A DNA stretch of 23,113 nt, taken from the NCBI GenBank assembly GCA_046154125.1, contig JBJXEJ010000200.1, positions 1 through 23,113 of the forward strand. The letters are read 5' to 3'. The notes under the pieces were generated by a model. That model ran no database searches. It saw nothing but the letters and a program-made list of their open reading frames with translations, and was not told where the DNA came from. Source of the stretch: PBB1 sp046154125. GTDB lineage: Bacteria > Pseudomonadota > Gammaproteobacteria > Burkholderiales > Burkholderiaceae_C. The position numbers and the translations under genes were made by a program. Positions 7,493-16,616 of the stretch are shown one piece after another (within the stretch, counting starts at the first letter, position 1; the number at the start of each line of letters is the position of its first letter).

Positions 7493-8533
7493 ACGATCCC
7501 GGCGGCGAGTTGCGTGCTCCACGCCCGCGGCGCGTACGGCGGCATCATCCTGTCGGCGAGCCACAACCCCGGCGGCCCGGCGCCGGAGAAGCCGACCGAG
7601 GCCACATACCGGCATATGCAGACCATCGAGCGCTACCTCGCGATCGATGCGGACGACATCGATCTGGCCCGTCTGGGCACCACGACGACAGGCGACACCT
7701 GCGTCGAGGTCATCGACCCGGTGGCCGACCATTGCGCGCTGATGGCAATGCTGTTCGACTTTCCGGCAATCGCCCGGCTGTTGGCACGGTACGGATTTCG
7801 CGTGTGCTTCGACGCGATGAATGCAGTCACAGGTCCCTACGCACGCGCCATCCTGGTTCAGGGCCTTGGTGCTCCGACCGACAGCGTGATGAACGGCGCG
7901 TCGCTGCCCGACTTCGGAGGCGGGCACCCGGACCCGAACCCGACTTACGCCGCTGAGCTGGTGGCGTACATGTTCGCGGACCATGCGCCCATGCCGACCA
8001 GCGCTGCGGTCGACCGTGTGGCGCAGGCCCTCGGCATACCTTGCTACGAAACCGCGACCGGCTGGAAGTTCTTCGGTAACCTGCTCGATGCCGAGCTCAT
8101 CACGCTTTGTGGCGAAGAAAGTGCCGTTACCGGCAGCGACTACGTGCGCGAGAAGGACGGCCTGTGGGCCGTGCTGTTCTGGCTCAACAGCCTGGCAGTT
8201 CGCAGCGAATCGGTCGAGCAGATCTTGCACAGCCACTGGCGCCGCTTCGGCCGGGCCGTCATCGCGAGTGCCGACGACTTCGCCTACACGGACCCGGTGG
8301 ATAGCTCTGTTAGCACCGGTCAGGGCGTCCGCATCGTCTCGACCGGTGGCCCGCGTATCGGGTACCGGCACCGAGGACGCAACGCTGCGCGTCTACCTCG
8401 AACGCTTCGAGACCGACCCGGGGCGTCACGACACCGACACGCAGGAGGCCCTCGCCAGTCTGATGGCAGTCGCGACTTGCTGGCGGGCACCCGGCGATGC
8501 ACCAGACGCGCGCAGCCGACCGTGATCACCTGA
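7493..8533 (+). pseudogene. pgm: Internally deleted, frameshifted pgm (phosphoglucomutase) relic
   Basis: The reading resembles alpha-D-phosphohexomutases of the type that ends in QPTVIT. It keeps the phosphoserine loop (IILSASHNPGG), GGGHPDPNP, TGWKFFGNLLD, LCGEESA and the C-terminal phosphate-binding region. Several blocks are absent. The segment after SHNPGG jumps directly to PAPEK. The metal-binding DGDGDR loop expected between AYMFAD and MPTSAAVDRVA is gone. A stretch between HWRRFGR and SADDFAYTDPVD is missing. A frameshift near 8358 moves SGTGTEDATLRVYLERF into another frame, and a second shift near 8470-8500 restores the frame for QPTVIT and the stop at 8531. About 345 codons remain of roughly 540. 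Without the metal loop it cannot be an active mutase. It joins the glgC relic at about 7490. Confidence 0.87.
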
Positions 8534-8549
8534 CCCGCTCAGTCGCCGC

Positions 8550-9908
8550 ATGTCGAACCGCCGAGACCCTGTCGTGCGCACCTACCTCTCTGCCCGGGAT
8601 GGCAGTGCACACCTGACCGAACAGGCGCCGCTGCAGCCGTTGGCTGACGCCGACCACCTGCCCCACCTTCTCGTGGACACGGGCCGCCGTTTCCAGTCGA
8701 TCGAGGGTTTCGGCGGCGCATTCACGGAAGCAGCTGCCACCGTGTGGCACGGCCTCGGCCCGGCCGCGCGCGAGCAGTTGCTGCGCGAATACTTCGACCC
8801 GCAGGCAGGTCACGGCTACAGCCTCTGCCGCGTGCACATGAACTCGTGCGACTTTGCGCTCGGCAACTATGCGCACGTCGAGACACCTGACGACTTCGCC
8901 CTACAGAGCTTCAGCATTGAGCGCGACCGTCAGTCATTGCTGCCCTTCATACAGGCCGCACAGCGGGTCGCCGGCACGCCGATCAAGCTGCTCGTGTCGC
9001 CCTGGAGTCCGCCAGCGTGGATGAAGACCAACGGCGAAATGAACCACGGCGGGCGGCTGCGGCCTGAGTGCCGCGCCGCCTGGGCTCAGTGTTTCGTGCG
9101 CTTCATCCGCGCGTACGAGGCTGAGAGCGTGCCGGTGTGGGCCGTCTCGGTGCAGAACGAGCCGATGGCGCAACAGCGCTGGGACTCCTGCCTCTACAGT
9201 GCAGAGGAGGAGCGCGACTTCGTTCGAGACCACCTCGGCCCGGCGCTGCACGGGGCCGGCCTCGGCCACGTGAAGATCGTGATCTGGGACCACAACCGCG
9301 ACCAGATGGTCGAGCGAGCCAGCGTCGTCTACGGTGACCGCGAAGCAGCGAAGTACGTCTGGGGCACTGGCTTTCACTGGTACGGCGACGAGCACTTCGA
9401 TCACGTGCAGCTGGTTCACGACGCCTGGCCCGACAAGCAGCTGCTGTTCACCGAAGGTTGCCAGGAAGGTGGGCCACACATCGGATCGTGGGAGGTGGGC
9501 GAGCGTTATGCGCGCTCGATGATCAACGACCTGAATCGCTGGACTGTAGGCTGGATCGACTGGAACCTGCTGCTCGACGAGCGCGGCGGGCCCAACCATG
9601 TCGGCAATTTCTGCAGTGCTCCCATCCTGGCCGACACGGGCAGCGGTGCGCTGATGCCGCAGAGCTCGTACTGGGTGCTGGGGCACTTCGCGCGCTTCGT
9701 CAAACCGGGCGCGCGGCGCGTGCTCTGCGCGTCGCCACGCCGTGAGATGGAAGCCACCGCCTTCGTCAACTCCAACGGTTCCATCGCGGTCGTCGCGGCC
9801 AATCGCCATGGCCATGCATTGCACTTCGCTCTGCGCATCGATGGTCGACCTTGGGGGGCAGAGCTTCCGCCGCGGTCGATTGCCACATTCATTACCGGCA
9901 CCACATGA
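8550..9908 (+). CDS. GH30 beta-glucanase/beta-glucosidase, cytoplasmic
   Basis: This 452-residue protein belongs to GH30. It has QSIEGFGGAFTEAAA at residues about 49-63, VSPWSPPAWMKTN, the acid/base in SVQNEP (Glu204) and the nucleophile in LFTEGC (Glu302). Known activities in the relevant subfamilies include beta-1,6-glucanase and beta-glucosidase or glucosylceramidase; the sequence alone does not let me choose. A role on the beta-1,6 branches of laminarin would complement the beta-1,3 enzymes around it. There is no signal peptide, so it should act on imported oligosaccharides. It starts 16 nt after the pgm relic with no clear ribosome site, and its stop overlaps the next start (ATGA), indicating translational coupling with the phosphorylase. 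Confidence 0.9.
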   Translation: MSNRRDPVVRTYLSARDGSAHLTEQAPLQPLADADHLPHLLVDTGRRFQSIEGFGGAFTEAAATVWHGLGPAAREQLLREYFDPQAGHGYSLCRVHMNSCDFALGNYAHVETPDDFALQSFSIERDRQSLLPFIQAAQRVAGTPIKLLVSPWSPPAWMKTNGEMNHGGRLRPECRAAWAQCFVRFIRAYEAESVPVWAVSVQNEPMAQQRWDSCLYSAEEERDFVRDHLGPALHGAGLGHVKIVIWDHNRDQMVERASVVYGDREAAKYVWGTGFHWYGDEHFDHVQLVHDAWPDKQLLFTEGCQEGGPHIGSWEVGERYARSMINDLNRWTVGWIDWNLLLDERGGPNHVGNFCSAPILADTGSGALMPQSSYWVLGHFARFVKPGARRVLCASPRREMEATAFVNSNGSIAVVAANRHGHALHFALRIDGRPWGAELPPRSIATFITGTT

Positions 9909-12900
9909 ACTTGGAAACCTCCACGGCAGGCGACGCGGTAATGCACGGCAGCTTCGTCGACGATGACGGCGAGACCTGGTACCGCATCGACGGATACGAC
10001 CAGAGGCCGCCGTTCTTCGTCGCACTGGCCAGCGACAGCGACGTCTGGGCCTTCGTCTCCACGGCAGGCTCGCTGGCCGCAGGGAGACGCGACGCCGAAG
10101 GCGCCTTCGTTCCCTACGAGACCGTCGACAGGATCCACCTGCGCTGGGAACACACCGGGCCTCGCACCTGGATTCGGATTGTCGATGGCACGCAGGTCGA
10201 GCTGTGGCAACCGTTTGCTCCGTCGCTCGTAGGCTGCTCCGGCGTTCGCTCCGTCTGGAAGAACCTCTCCGGGACCCGGCTGAGATTCAGCGAGACGCAT
10301 CCCTCGGGCCGCTTGATCTTTCACTACGAATGGTCGACCGCCTCGTCATTGGGGCTGGTCCGCTCGGCGTGGCTTGTCGCTTCGGGCGACCCGGTCTGCG
10401 TGCAGGTGCTCGACGGCCTGCTGAACCTGCTGCCACCTGGTGTCGGCGTCAAGCTTTCGACGACCATGAGCAGCCTCACAGACGCCTACAAGTGGAACGA
10501 GTCGGCCGCCGGTGGCCGACTGGGTCTGTTCACGCTGTACGCGAAGATCTGGGACCGCGCCGAACCCAAGGAATCGTTCGAGGCGCTGGTGGCCTGGCAT
10601 GCGGGGCTCGCGACGGTGGCCGATTCGAGCGGTCGACCGGTAGCCCGCACGCTGCTCTCGGTACACCAGCTCCGAGATTTCTGCCGAACGGGTCGGGTCG
10701 AGGCCGAGACCTTGACGCGCGGCCGCCGCGGTGCCTTCCTGGTGAACTTCGACGCGGTGATTGAGAGAACGGGACTGCGGTGGCAGCAGATCGTCGACGG
10801 CCCGTGTTCGCAGGTCCAGGCCTTCGAGCTCTGCCGCAAACTCGAGGCTGGTGAGTGCACGTCGGCCGAGGTCGGCGAAGCGGTGGCGCGCAACACGGCG
10901 GGCCTGAACGAGCTTCTGGCTCGGGCCGATGGCATCCAGGTATCGCCTAACCAGATGGCTGCAGCACACCACCGCGCGAACGTCCTGTTCAACATCATGC
11001 GCGGCGGGATCTTTGTCGACGGTACCCGATTCGACCGCAACGACCTGCTGGCTCACATCCGACGCCGCAACCAGCCGATGGCGACAACCCTCGGGCCGCT
11101 GATTTCGGCGTGGCCGGATCGTGTCGAACGCGAATTCGCGCTCCAGGCCGTGCGCGAGGCCGGTGGTCCCCAAGGCGAGAGGCTGATCTTGGGCTACCTG
11201 CCGCTGACCTTCAGCCGACGCCATGGCGACCCAAGCCGACCGTGGAACAAGTTCTCGATCCGCACACGGGATGCGAGCGGGCGGCGGATCGTCCACTACG
11301 AAGGCAACTGGCGCGACATCTTCCAGAACTGGGAAGCGTTGATCCCGAGCCAGCCCGAGTACGTGGGCTCGATGATCGAAGTCTTTCTCGGCGCCATGAC
11401 CGCCGACGGCTACAACCCCTACCGGATCGGCAGCAACGGGATCGAATGGGAAGTCATCGAGAAGGACGACCCGTGGAGCTACATCGGCTACTGGGGCGAC
11501 CACCAGGTGATCTACCTGCTGCGCATCCTAGAGGCAGCGCTGGCGCGCGACCCGCGGCTGCTCGCCGACTACTGGGACCGGCCGCTGTTCAGCTTCGCCG
11601 ACGTACCCTACCGCCTGAAACCACATGCTGATCAGACCGCGCATCCCAAGTCGACCGTCGACTTCGATGAGGCTGCGCATCAACGCGCGCAGCAGCGGTC
11701 CCGGCGCATTGGCGCCGACGGGCTTCTCGTATGCGACGGTAACGACCAGCCGGTGCTGGCGACGCTGGCAGAGAAGCTCTCGATCATCGTGCTGGCCAAG
11801 GCTGGCAGCCTGGTCCCGGGTGGCGGGCTGTGGCTGCACACCCAGCGGCCCGAGTGGAACGATGCCAACAACGCGCTCGTTGGCAACGGCCTGTCCAACG
11901 TCACGCTGGCGCATCTGCGCCGTCTGCTGACCTTCATCATCGATCTTCCTGGCGCCGACCGGACGTTTGCGCTGCCGGCCGTGACACTCAAGACCCTGCA
12001 GCGCTTCGGCGAACTCGTCCGCGCCACACCCGTGACAGCCGTGCACGATGCCGTCGCGCGTCGTGTCTTTCTCGATCGCGCTGGCGCGCTGCTCGAAGCG
12101 TGGCGCACACGGGTCTACCTGGGCGCGGGTGGCCGCGATCTGGTGTCGGCACCGCAGGGGCTGCTGACCGCCTTCGCTCGCGACCTGCTGCCGCTGATCG
12201 ATGCCACGCTGCAGGTCAGCCGACGCCCAGACGGCCTGTTCAACAGCTACAACCTGGTCGACCTCGCCGACGGCCGGGCCGAAGTCAGCCATCTCTACCC
12301 GATGCTCGAGGGACAGGTCGCGCTGCTGTCGTGCGGGTTGCTGTCGCTGGCCGAATCGGTGGCGCTGCTCGACGCGCTGTTTGCGAGCCCGCTGTTCGAC
12401 CCGCAACGGCGTAGCTTCCTGCTCTACCCCGATCGCCACCTGCCGGGATTCTTCGAGCGCAACCGTCTCGACGCCGCGGCGCTGGAACTCCCGGTGGTGC
12501 ATGCGATCCTGGCTGGCAATCGCAGCGACCTGCTGCAGCGGCAAAGCGACGACACGGTGCGGTTTGCGCCGGCGCTCTCGAACCGCGGAGATCTGCTGGC
12601 GGCCGGGGCCGACCTCGGCAGCGAGTTGCTGCCGCTTGCCGATGCCTATGACCGTCTGTTAAGGCACCACGAGTTCACCGGTCGTTCGGGCACCATGTTC
12701 GGCTATGAGGGTCTGGGCTGCATCTACTGGCACATGGTGGCCAAGTTGCTGCTGGCGGTGCAGGAGCGCGTCTTCGAGGCCGCAGACAGGGCGGCGCCCG
12801 AGCTGCCGGTCCTGAAGGCGTACTACCGAAGGGTGCGAGACGGCCTGGGCTACCGCAAGGAGCCTGCGGCATTCGGCGCGTTCCCGGCCGACCCCTACAG

Positions 12901-13225
12901 CCACACGCCCGCCGCGGGTGGCGCGCGGCAGCCCGGCATGACCGGGCAGGTGAAGGAGGAGATCCTTTCGCGCTGGGGCGAGCTCGGCCTGCGCGTGAAG
13001 GCGGGCCGGGTGCACTTTGACCCGGTGCTGCTTGATGAGGCCGAACTGCCCGTGGACGGCGCGCTGACGTTCACCTGGGCTGGCGTGCCGTACCGCTACA
13101 CGACGGGAACAGCGACGCTGCTGCGTGTGAAGACTGCCGAGGGCTGGATGGACTGCCCCGACGGCAGCTTCGACCCGCGCGGCGTGCTGTCGGTCGAAGC
13201 CGAGGTGTCCTTCGATCTCGAATGA
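9905..13225 (+). CDS. Clan GH-Q glucan phosphorylase, GH149/GH161/GH94-like
   Basis: This protein is 1106 residues from ATG 9905, which overlaps the GH30 stop by ATGA; the frame is open further upstream but that start would lie inside GH30. The centre carries NWRDIFQNWEAL (Asp471), DGYNPYRI, a DDPWSYIGYWGDHQ block (Asp532) and, further on, RPEWNDANNAL, typical of the (alpha/alpha)6 barrel of cellobiose-phosphorylase-like enzymes. An N-terminal beta-sandwich part (about 1-350) precedes it. Length above 1000 and the beta-1,3-glucan setting favour GH149 or GH161, phosphorylases of beta-1,3-oligoglucans, over the shorter GH94 disaccharide enzymes. The reaction would split oligoglucan with phosphate to alpha-glucose-1-phosphate plus a shortened chain. 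There is no signal peptide, so it is cytoplasmic. I did not fix the catalytic Asp by alignment. Confidence 0.82.
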   Translation: MNLETSTAGDAVMHGSFVDDDGETWYRIDGYDQRPPFFVALASDSDVWAFVSTAGSLAAGRRDAEGAFVPYETVDRIHLRWEHTGPRTWIRIVDGTQVELWQPFAPSLVGCSGVRSVWKNLSGTRLRFSETHPSGRLIFHYEWSTASSLGLVRSAWLVASGDPVCVQVLDGLLNLLPPGVGVKLSTTMSSLTDAYKWNESAAGGRLGLFTLYAKIWDRAEPKESFEALVAWHAGLATVADSSGRPVARTLLSVHQLRDFCRTGRVEAETLTRGRRGAFLVNFDAVIERTGLRWQQIVDGPCSQVQAFELCRKLEAGECTSAEVGEAVARNTAGLNELLARADGIQVSPNQMAAAHHRANVLFNIMRGGIFVDGTRFDRNDLLAHIRRRNQPMATTLGPLISAWPDRVEREFALQAVREAGGPQGERLILGYLPLTFSRRHGDPSRPWNKFSIRTRDASGRRIVHYEGNWRDIFQNWEALIPSQPEYVGSMIEVFLGAMTADGYNPYRIGSNGIEWEVIEKDDPWSYIGYWGDHQVIYLLRILEAALARDPRLLADYWDRPLFSFADVPYRLKPHADQTAHPKSTVDFDEAAHQRAQQRSRRIGADGLLVCDGNDQPVLATLAEKLSIIVLAKAGSLVPGGGLWLHTQRPEWNDANNALVGNGLSNVTLAHLRRLLTFIIDLPGADRTFALPAVTLKTLQRFGELVRATPVTAVHDAVARRVFLDRAGALLEAWRTRVYLGAGGRDLVSAPQGLLTAFARDLLPLIDATLQVSRRPDGLFNSYNLVDLADGRAEVSHLYPMLEGQVALLSCGLLSLAESVALLDALFASPLFDPQRRSFLLYPDRHLPGFFERNRLDAAALELPVVHAILAGNRSDLLQRQSDDTVRFAPALSNRGDLLAAGADLGSELLPLADAYDRLLRHHEFTGRSGTMFGYEGLGCIYWHMVAKLLLAVQERVFEAADRAAPELPVLKAYYRRVRDGLGYRKEPAAFGAFPADPYSHTPAAGGARQPGMTGQVKEEILSRWGELGLRVKAGRVHFDPVLLDEAELPVDGALTFTWAGVPYRYTTGTATLLRVKTAEGWMDCPDGSFDPRGVLSVEAEVSFDLE

Positions 13226-13234
13226 AGGTCGGGA

Positions 13235-14179
13235 TTACGGCGACGCCTGATAGACACGCACGTAGTCGATCGCCATCGTCACGGGAAAGATGGCGTCGTC
13301 GATGGTGCCGCCCAAGTCGCCGCCGATCGCCGTGTTGAGGAGCAGGTACTGTGGTGCGTCGAAGGGCCAGGTAGCAAGCCCGGTATTGGGCTTCACGTAC
13401 CGGTAGTACTCGACGCCATCGACAGCCAACCGAATGTCCTGTGCGGTCCACGTCATCTGGTAGTTGTGGAACTGCGTGCAGGCGTCCGACACCTGCACGG
13501 CACCGCCGGTGCCTGCACTGCCGCTCTGCAGCGTGTGAACGGTGCCAAAGACCCGGCTCGGGTCGCTGCCCACCTGCTCCATGATGTCGAGCTCACCGTC
13601 GTCGGGCCAGCGACCCTGGCTGCCCAGCGTCCAGATTGCCGGCCACGTGCCGGCGCCGCAGGGCAGCTTGGCGCGCACCTCGAAGAAGCCGTATGTCCAG
13701 GCGGCCTTGCCGCGCGTGATGAGGCGCGCCGAGGTGTAGTGCTGGCCGCCCCAGTCGCTCGCGCCGACGAGGTCTTCCTTGCGCGCGGTGATCAACAGCT
13801 TGCCGTCGGCGACCCGGGAGTTCTCCAGCCTTGCGCGAGCGTAGTACTGACTCTCGTTGTTGAACCAGCCGGCTGCATTGCGTTCAATGTCGTAATCCCA
13901 TCTGGCGGTGTCGGGCAGGCCGTCATTCGTGAACTCGTCAGACCACACAAGGACATAGCCGGCCGGCGCACTCGCAGGTGCAGGCGCAGGAACTGGCCCC
14001 GGAGCCGCGGGGACCACCGGTGTTTCGACATTCCTTCCGCCACCCCCTCCACCGCAGCCGCTCAACAGGAGCACCAGCATGAGCCGGGTCCCGGCTGGCC
14101 GGACGAAACCGCTGGTAACCGCGCGTACAGACAGGTCGGGCAGTTCGGCTTGGCCGCCCTCGCGCCGCAAGTCACGCAT
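13235..14179 (-). CDS. GH16 endo-beta-1,3-glucanase (laminarinase) lipoprotein
   Basis: This 314-residue protein is a GH16 enzyme of the laminarinase group. Its active-site motif GELDIMEQVG gives nucleophile Glu196, Asp198 and acid/base Glu201. Other family marks are VWSDEF, ESQYYARA, YTSARLITRGKAAW and FEVRAKLP. A lipobox LLLSGC (Cys42) is followed by a Gly run and a Pro/Ala linker, so the protein should be membrane-anchored and exported. The n-region before the lipobox is unusually long, and the true start could lie downstream of ATG 14179. It begins 6 nt after the stop of the transporter-GH17 fusion, so translation is probably coupled. It is the last gene of the minus-strand operon, and its stop is 9 bp from that of the converging phosphorylase gene. 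Confidence 0.9.
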   Translation of the reverse strand: MRDLRREGGQAELPDLSVRAVTSGFVRPAGTRLMLVLLLSGCGGGGGGRNVETPVVPAAPGPVPAPAPASAPAGYVLVWSDEFTNDGLPDTARWDYDIERNAAGWFNNESQYYARARLENSRVADGKLLITARKEDLVGASDWGGQHYTSARLITRGKAAWTYGFFEVRAKLPCGAGTWPAIWTLGSQGRWPDDGELDIMEQVGSDPSRVFGTVHTLQSGSAGTGGAVQVSDACTQFHNYQMTWTAQDIRLAVDGVEYYRYVKPNTGLATWPFDAPQYLLLNTAIGGDLGGTIDDAIFPVTMAIDYVRVYQASP

Positions 14180-14185
14180 GAGCGC

Positions 14186-16576
14186 TCACTGTTCGAGCGT
14201 TCCGTACTTGGGCCGCTCGTCCTTGTCCCACAGGCCCCACTGCGTGCCCACCTCGCCTTCCGGCACGAGCTTCCACGGCTCGTCGAACGAGGCGAAATAG
14301 AACAGCTTGATTCCTTCGCTCCGGGCCCATTGCTGCACGTCGATGAAGTACTTCATCGCGTTCTCGGGTGATGGGACGGCCGCGGCCACGGGCTGGCCCC
14401 TACCGGGCCAACCGGTTTCGGCGACGATGACGCGCTTGTCTTCGCCGCCGGCGGCTTTCACCAGCCCGTACATGCGGCGCAGGTACTGTGAGGCCACGCC
14501 GATGTCGGCGCCTTCCCAGAACGGATAGCAGTTCGGCAGCAGCACGTCGCAGGCGGCTGTGAGCGCCGGCCGCTCGAGGAATTGGTAGTACGCGTCGACG
14601 CAACCCACCGGCACATCGTCCGGCAGCGCGGCCTTTACGCGGCTGATGTAGGCCAACAGTTCCGGCTCGGCAAGCTCCCCGCGCAAGAGCACCTCGTTGC
14701 CCACCACCGCGATATCGACTTGCCCGTCTTTCGCCAGTTGAATCAGCGCCTCAATCTCGCGCTCGTTGCGTTCCCGGTCATGGCTGATCCAGGCGCCCAC
14801 CAGGGTCTCGAGGCCCTTGGCGCGGGCCAGCCTGGGAATCACTTCGTGCCCCTCAGTGCAAGCGAAGGAGCGCACCCAGCGGGTGTGCGGCGCGATCAGA
14901 TCGATGCGCCGGGCGACCTGCGATGCCAGAAGTTGGTCGCCCGCGCGCTGCCTCACGCCATAGGCGCTGAAGCACAGGCCGTACATGCCGCCGGCGAACT
15001 GCTCGGCATAGAGCTCGCGGATCTCCGGCGTCGTCTTGCCCATCAGCGGCGAGGGCTCCACGCCTGGCAACAGCAGGCCCCGCTCCGCCAGGAAGGCCCG
15101 GGCGCCAGCTGAACCCTGCGACGACCCGGCCACGCCCAGGCGCTTGCGCCGCTCGAGTTCGCCGTGGACTTCAAGGGCGCGCTGTTCGTCCAGGTCGTAG
15201 TCGCGCATGAACCACATCGCCAGCAGCGTTCCGAAGATGGGCACGCCGGAGTAGAAAAGGCGCAGGCCGTCCACGGCGCCCGCAGGCTGCACGGCGGCAC
15301 CCGGTGTGAAGGCGACGAAGGCCATGATGGCGCCGCTGAGCAGGCCGGCAACCGCAAAACCGAGCTTCACCATCCACCAGTAGATTGCGCCGAAGATGCC
15401 TTCGCGTCGCTTGCCGGTGGCCAGTTCGTCCAGGTCGCACACGTCGGCCGTCATCGACATCATCAGTGTGAACAGGCCACCGATGCCGAACGAGAAGAAG
15501 GGCAGCGCGAACATGAACATGTAAGGCTTGCCGGGAATCATCAGGAACCACAGCAGCACGTAGCCGAGGAGAGAGATCCCCTGCGAGAGCATGAAGGCCT
15601 TCTTCTTGCCGACCTTGCGCGACATCCAGGCCACGGTGGGAATCACCGCGAAGGTGGTGACGAGCGCGCCGACGCTGCCGAACAGCGTCGGCCATATGCC
15701 GGCAGCCGCGGTGTCGCCCTTGAAGAGGTGGTAGACGACGATGAAGAACGAGAATGCCGCCACCGTGTTGAAGGCGTTGAAGATCAGGAAGGTGGAGAAG
15801 CAGAGCTTGCGGAAAGGCGCGCAGCTGAAGGCCTCCTTGAAGCCGGCCAGCAGTTCCTTGAAGCCCATACCGATGTTCGCCACGGTCAGCGGGACCAGGT
15901 GCGTATCGTCCTTGGTCGAGCGGCTGGGCAGGAACAGCGCCGGCACCATGGCCAGCAGCATGCACGCAACCCCGACCCAGACCGACAAAGTCCGCGTCGC
16001 CGTGTCTGCGTTCGGGAACCACTTTGGGTCGTACATCACCACCCAGAACCACGGCGCGATCACCCAGGCCCATTGGCCGATCCACTGCGCCACGGCCATG
16101 ATGCTGGTGCGCTCGTGGAAGTCGTCGCTCATCTCGTAGCCCATGGCCACATAGGGGATGCTGAAGACAGTCAGCCCGGTGAAGAACACGAGCGACCAGA
16201 ACAGGAAGTAGGCGAAGTTGTAGGGGATGCCGTCGGCGCGGTGCAGTTGCCACATCGCGATGAAACCGATGCCCAGCATGATGGCGCCGATGAACACGTA
16301 CTGCCTGCGTCGGCCCCACTTCGACCGCGTGTTGTCGGATATGAAGCCCATGATCGGGTCGAGGATCGCGTCGTAGGCCCGCGGCAGGAAGAACAGGATG
16401 CCCCACATCCAGGTCGGGAAGCCCATGTCCTGCACCAGCACGACCATGAAGATGCCCAGGGCGGCGGGAAACATCTGGTTGGCAAGCATGCCCAGCCCGA
16501 AGGCCACCTTGTGCCTGAATGTGACCTTGTGTGTTGCAGCGGCGGCCGTGGCTGCGGTGCTGGCGGACGTGGTCAT
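14186..16576 (-). CDS. GPH/MelB-type sugar symporter fused to a GH17 glucanase domain
   Basis: One uninterrupted frame of 796 residues holds two proteins. Residues about 17-465 form a 12-helix symporter of the GPH (MelB-like) family. The second-helix region YDAILDPIMGFISD keeps two acidic residues (Asp69, Asp73) that correspond to the cation-binding pair of MelB, followed by TRSKWGRRRQYV. After the last helix (GVPIFGTLLAMWF) comes a charged linker (about 466-525), then a full GH17 domain from GLCFSAYG (about 529) to the end, with VVGNEV (Glu628) and AETGWP (Glu720) as acid/base and nucleophile. By GPH topology the C-terminus is cytoplasmic, so the enzyme would sit at the inner mouth of the transporter. 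I chose ATG 16576 (AGAAAG about 7 nt upstream); ATG 16600 is an alternative. The frame is open to 16891 but overlaps the upstream gene. Confidence 0.9.
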   Translation of the reverse strand: MTTSASTAATAAAATHKVTFRHKVAFGLGMLANQMFPAALGIFMVVLVQDMGFPTWMWGILFFLPRAYDAILDPIMGFISDNTRSKWGRRRQYVFIGAIMLGIGFIAMWQLHRADGIPYNFAYFLFWSLVFFTGLTVFSIPYVAMGYEMSDDFHERTSIMAVAQWIGQWAWVIAPWFWVVMYDPKWFPNADTATRTLSVWVGVACMLLAMVPALFLPSRSTKDDTHLVPLTVANIGMGFKELLAGFKEAFSCAPFRKLCFSTFLIFNAFNTVAAFSFFIVVYHLFKGDTAAAGIWPTLFGSVGALVTTFAVIPTVAWMSRKVGKKKAFMLSQGISLLGYVLLWFLMIPGKPYMFMFALPFFSFGIGGLFTLMMSMTADVCDLDELATGKRREGIFGAIYWWMVKLGFAVAGLLSGAIMAFVAFTPGAAVQPAGAVDGLRLFYSGVPIFGTLLAMWFMRDYDLDEQRALEVHGELERRKRLGVAGSSQGSAGARAFLAERGLLLPGVEPSPLMGKTTPEIRELYAEQFAGGMYGLCFSAYGVRQRAGDQLLASQVARRIDLIAPHTRWVRSFACTEGHEVIPRLARAKGLETLVGAWISHDRERNEREIEALIQLAKDGQVDIAVVGNEVLLRGELAEPELLAYISRVKAALPDDVPVGCVDAYYQFLERPALTAACDVLLPNCYPFWEGADIGVASQYLRRMYGLVKAAGGEDKRVIVAETGWPGRGQPVAAAVPSPENAMKYFIDVQQWARSEGIKLFYFASFDEPWKLVPEGEVGTQWGLWDKDERPKYGTLEQ

Positions 16577-16616
16577 GGGTTGCTTTCTGTTGTTGGGCAT
16601 GCCACGGGCATGCAGG

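Noticed and set aside
5854..7956. 700-codon plus-strand frame overlapping GH17 and the relic
   Set aside because: It is a shadow frame of GH17. Only a short part near 7411-7491 is meaningful, as the frameshifted piece of glgC.
7097..8533. Functional bifunctional GlgC-Pgm enzyme
   Set aside because: Parts of each protein are in different frames, most of GlgC is missing and the metal-binding loop of Pgm is absent, so decay explains it better.
16597..16613. GCATGCC/GGCATGC inverted repeat before the symporter gene
   Set aside because: Seven-base arms with a 3-nt loop in GC-rich DNA within an operon; no T-tract and no second copy, so it is probably incidental.
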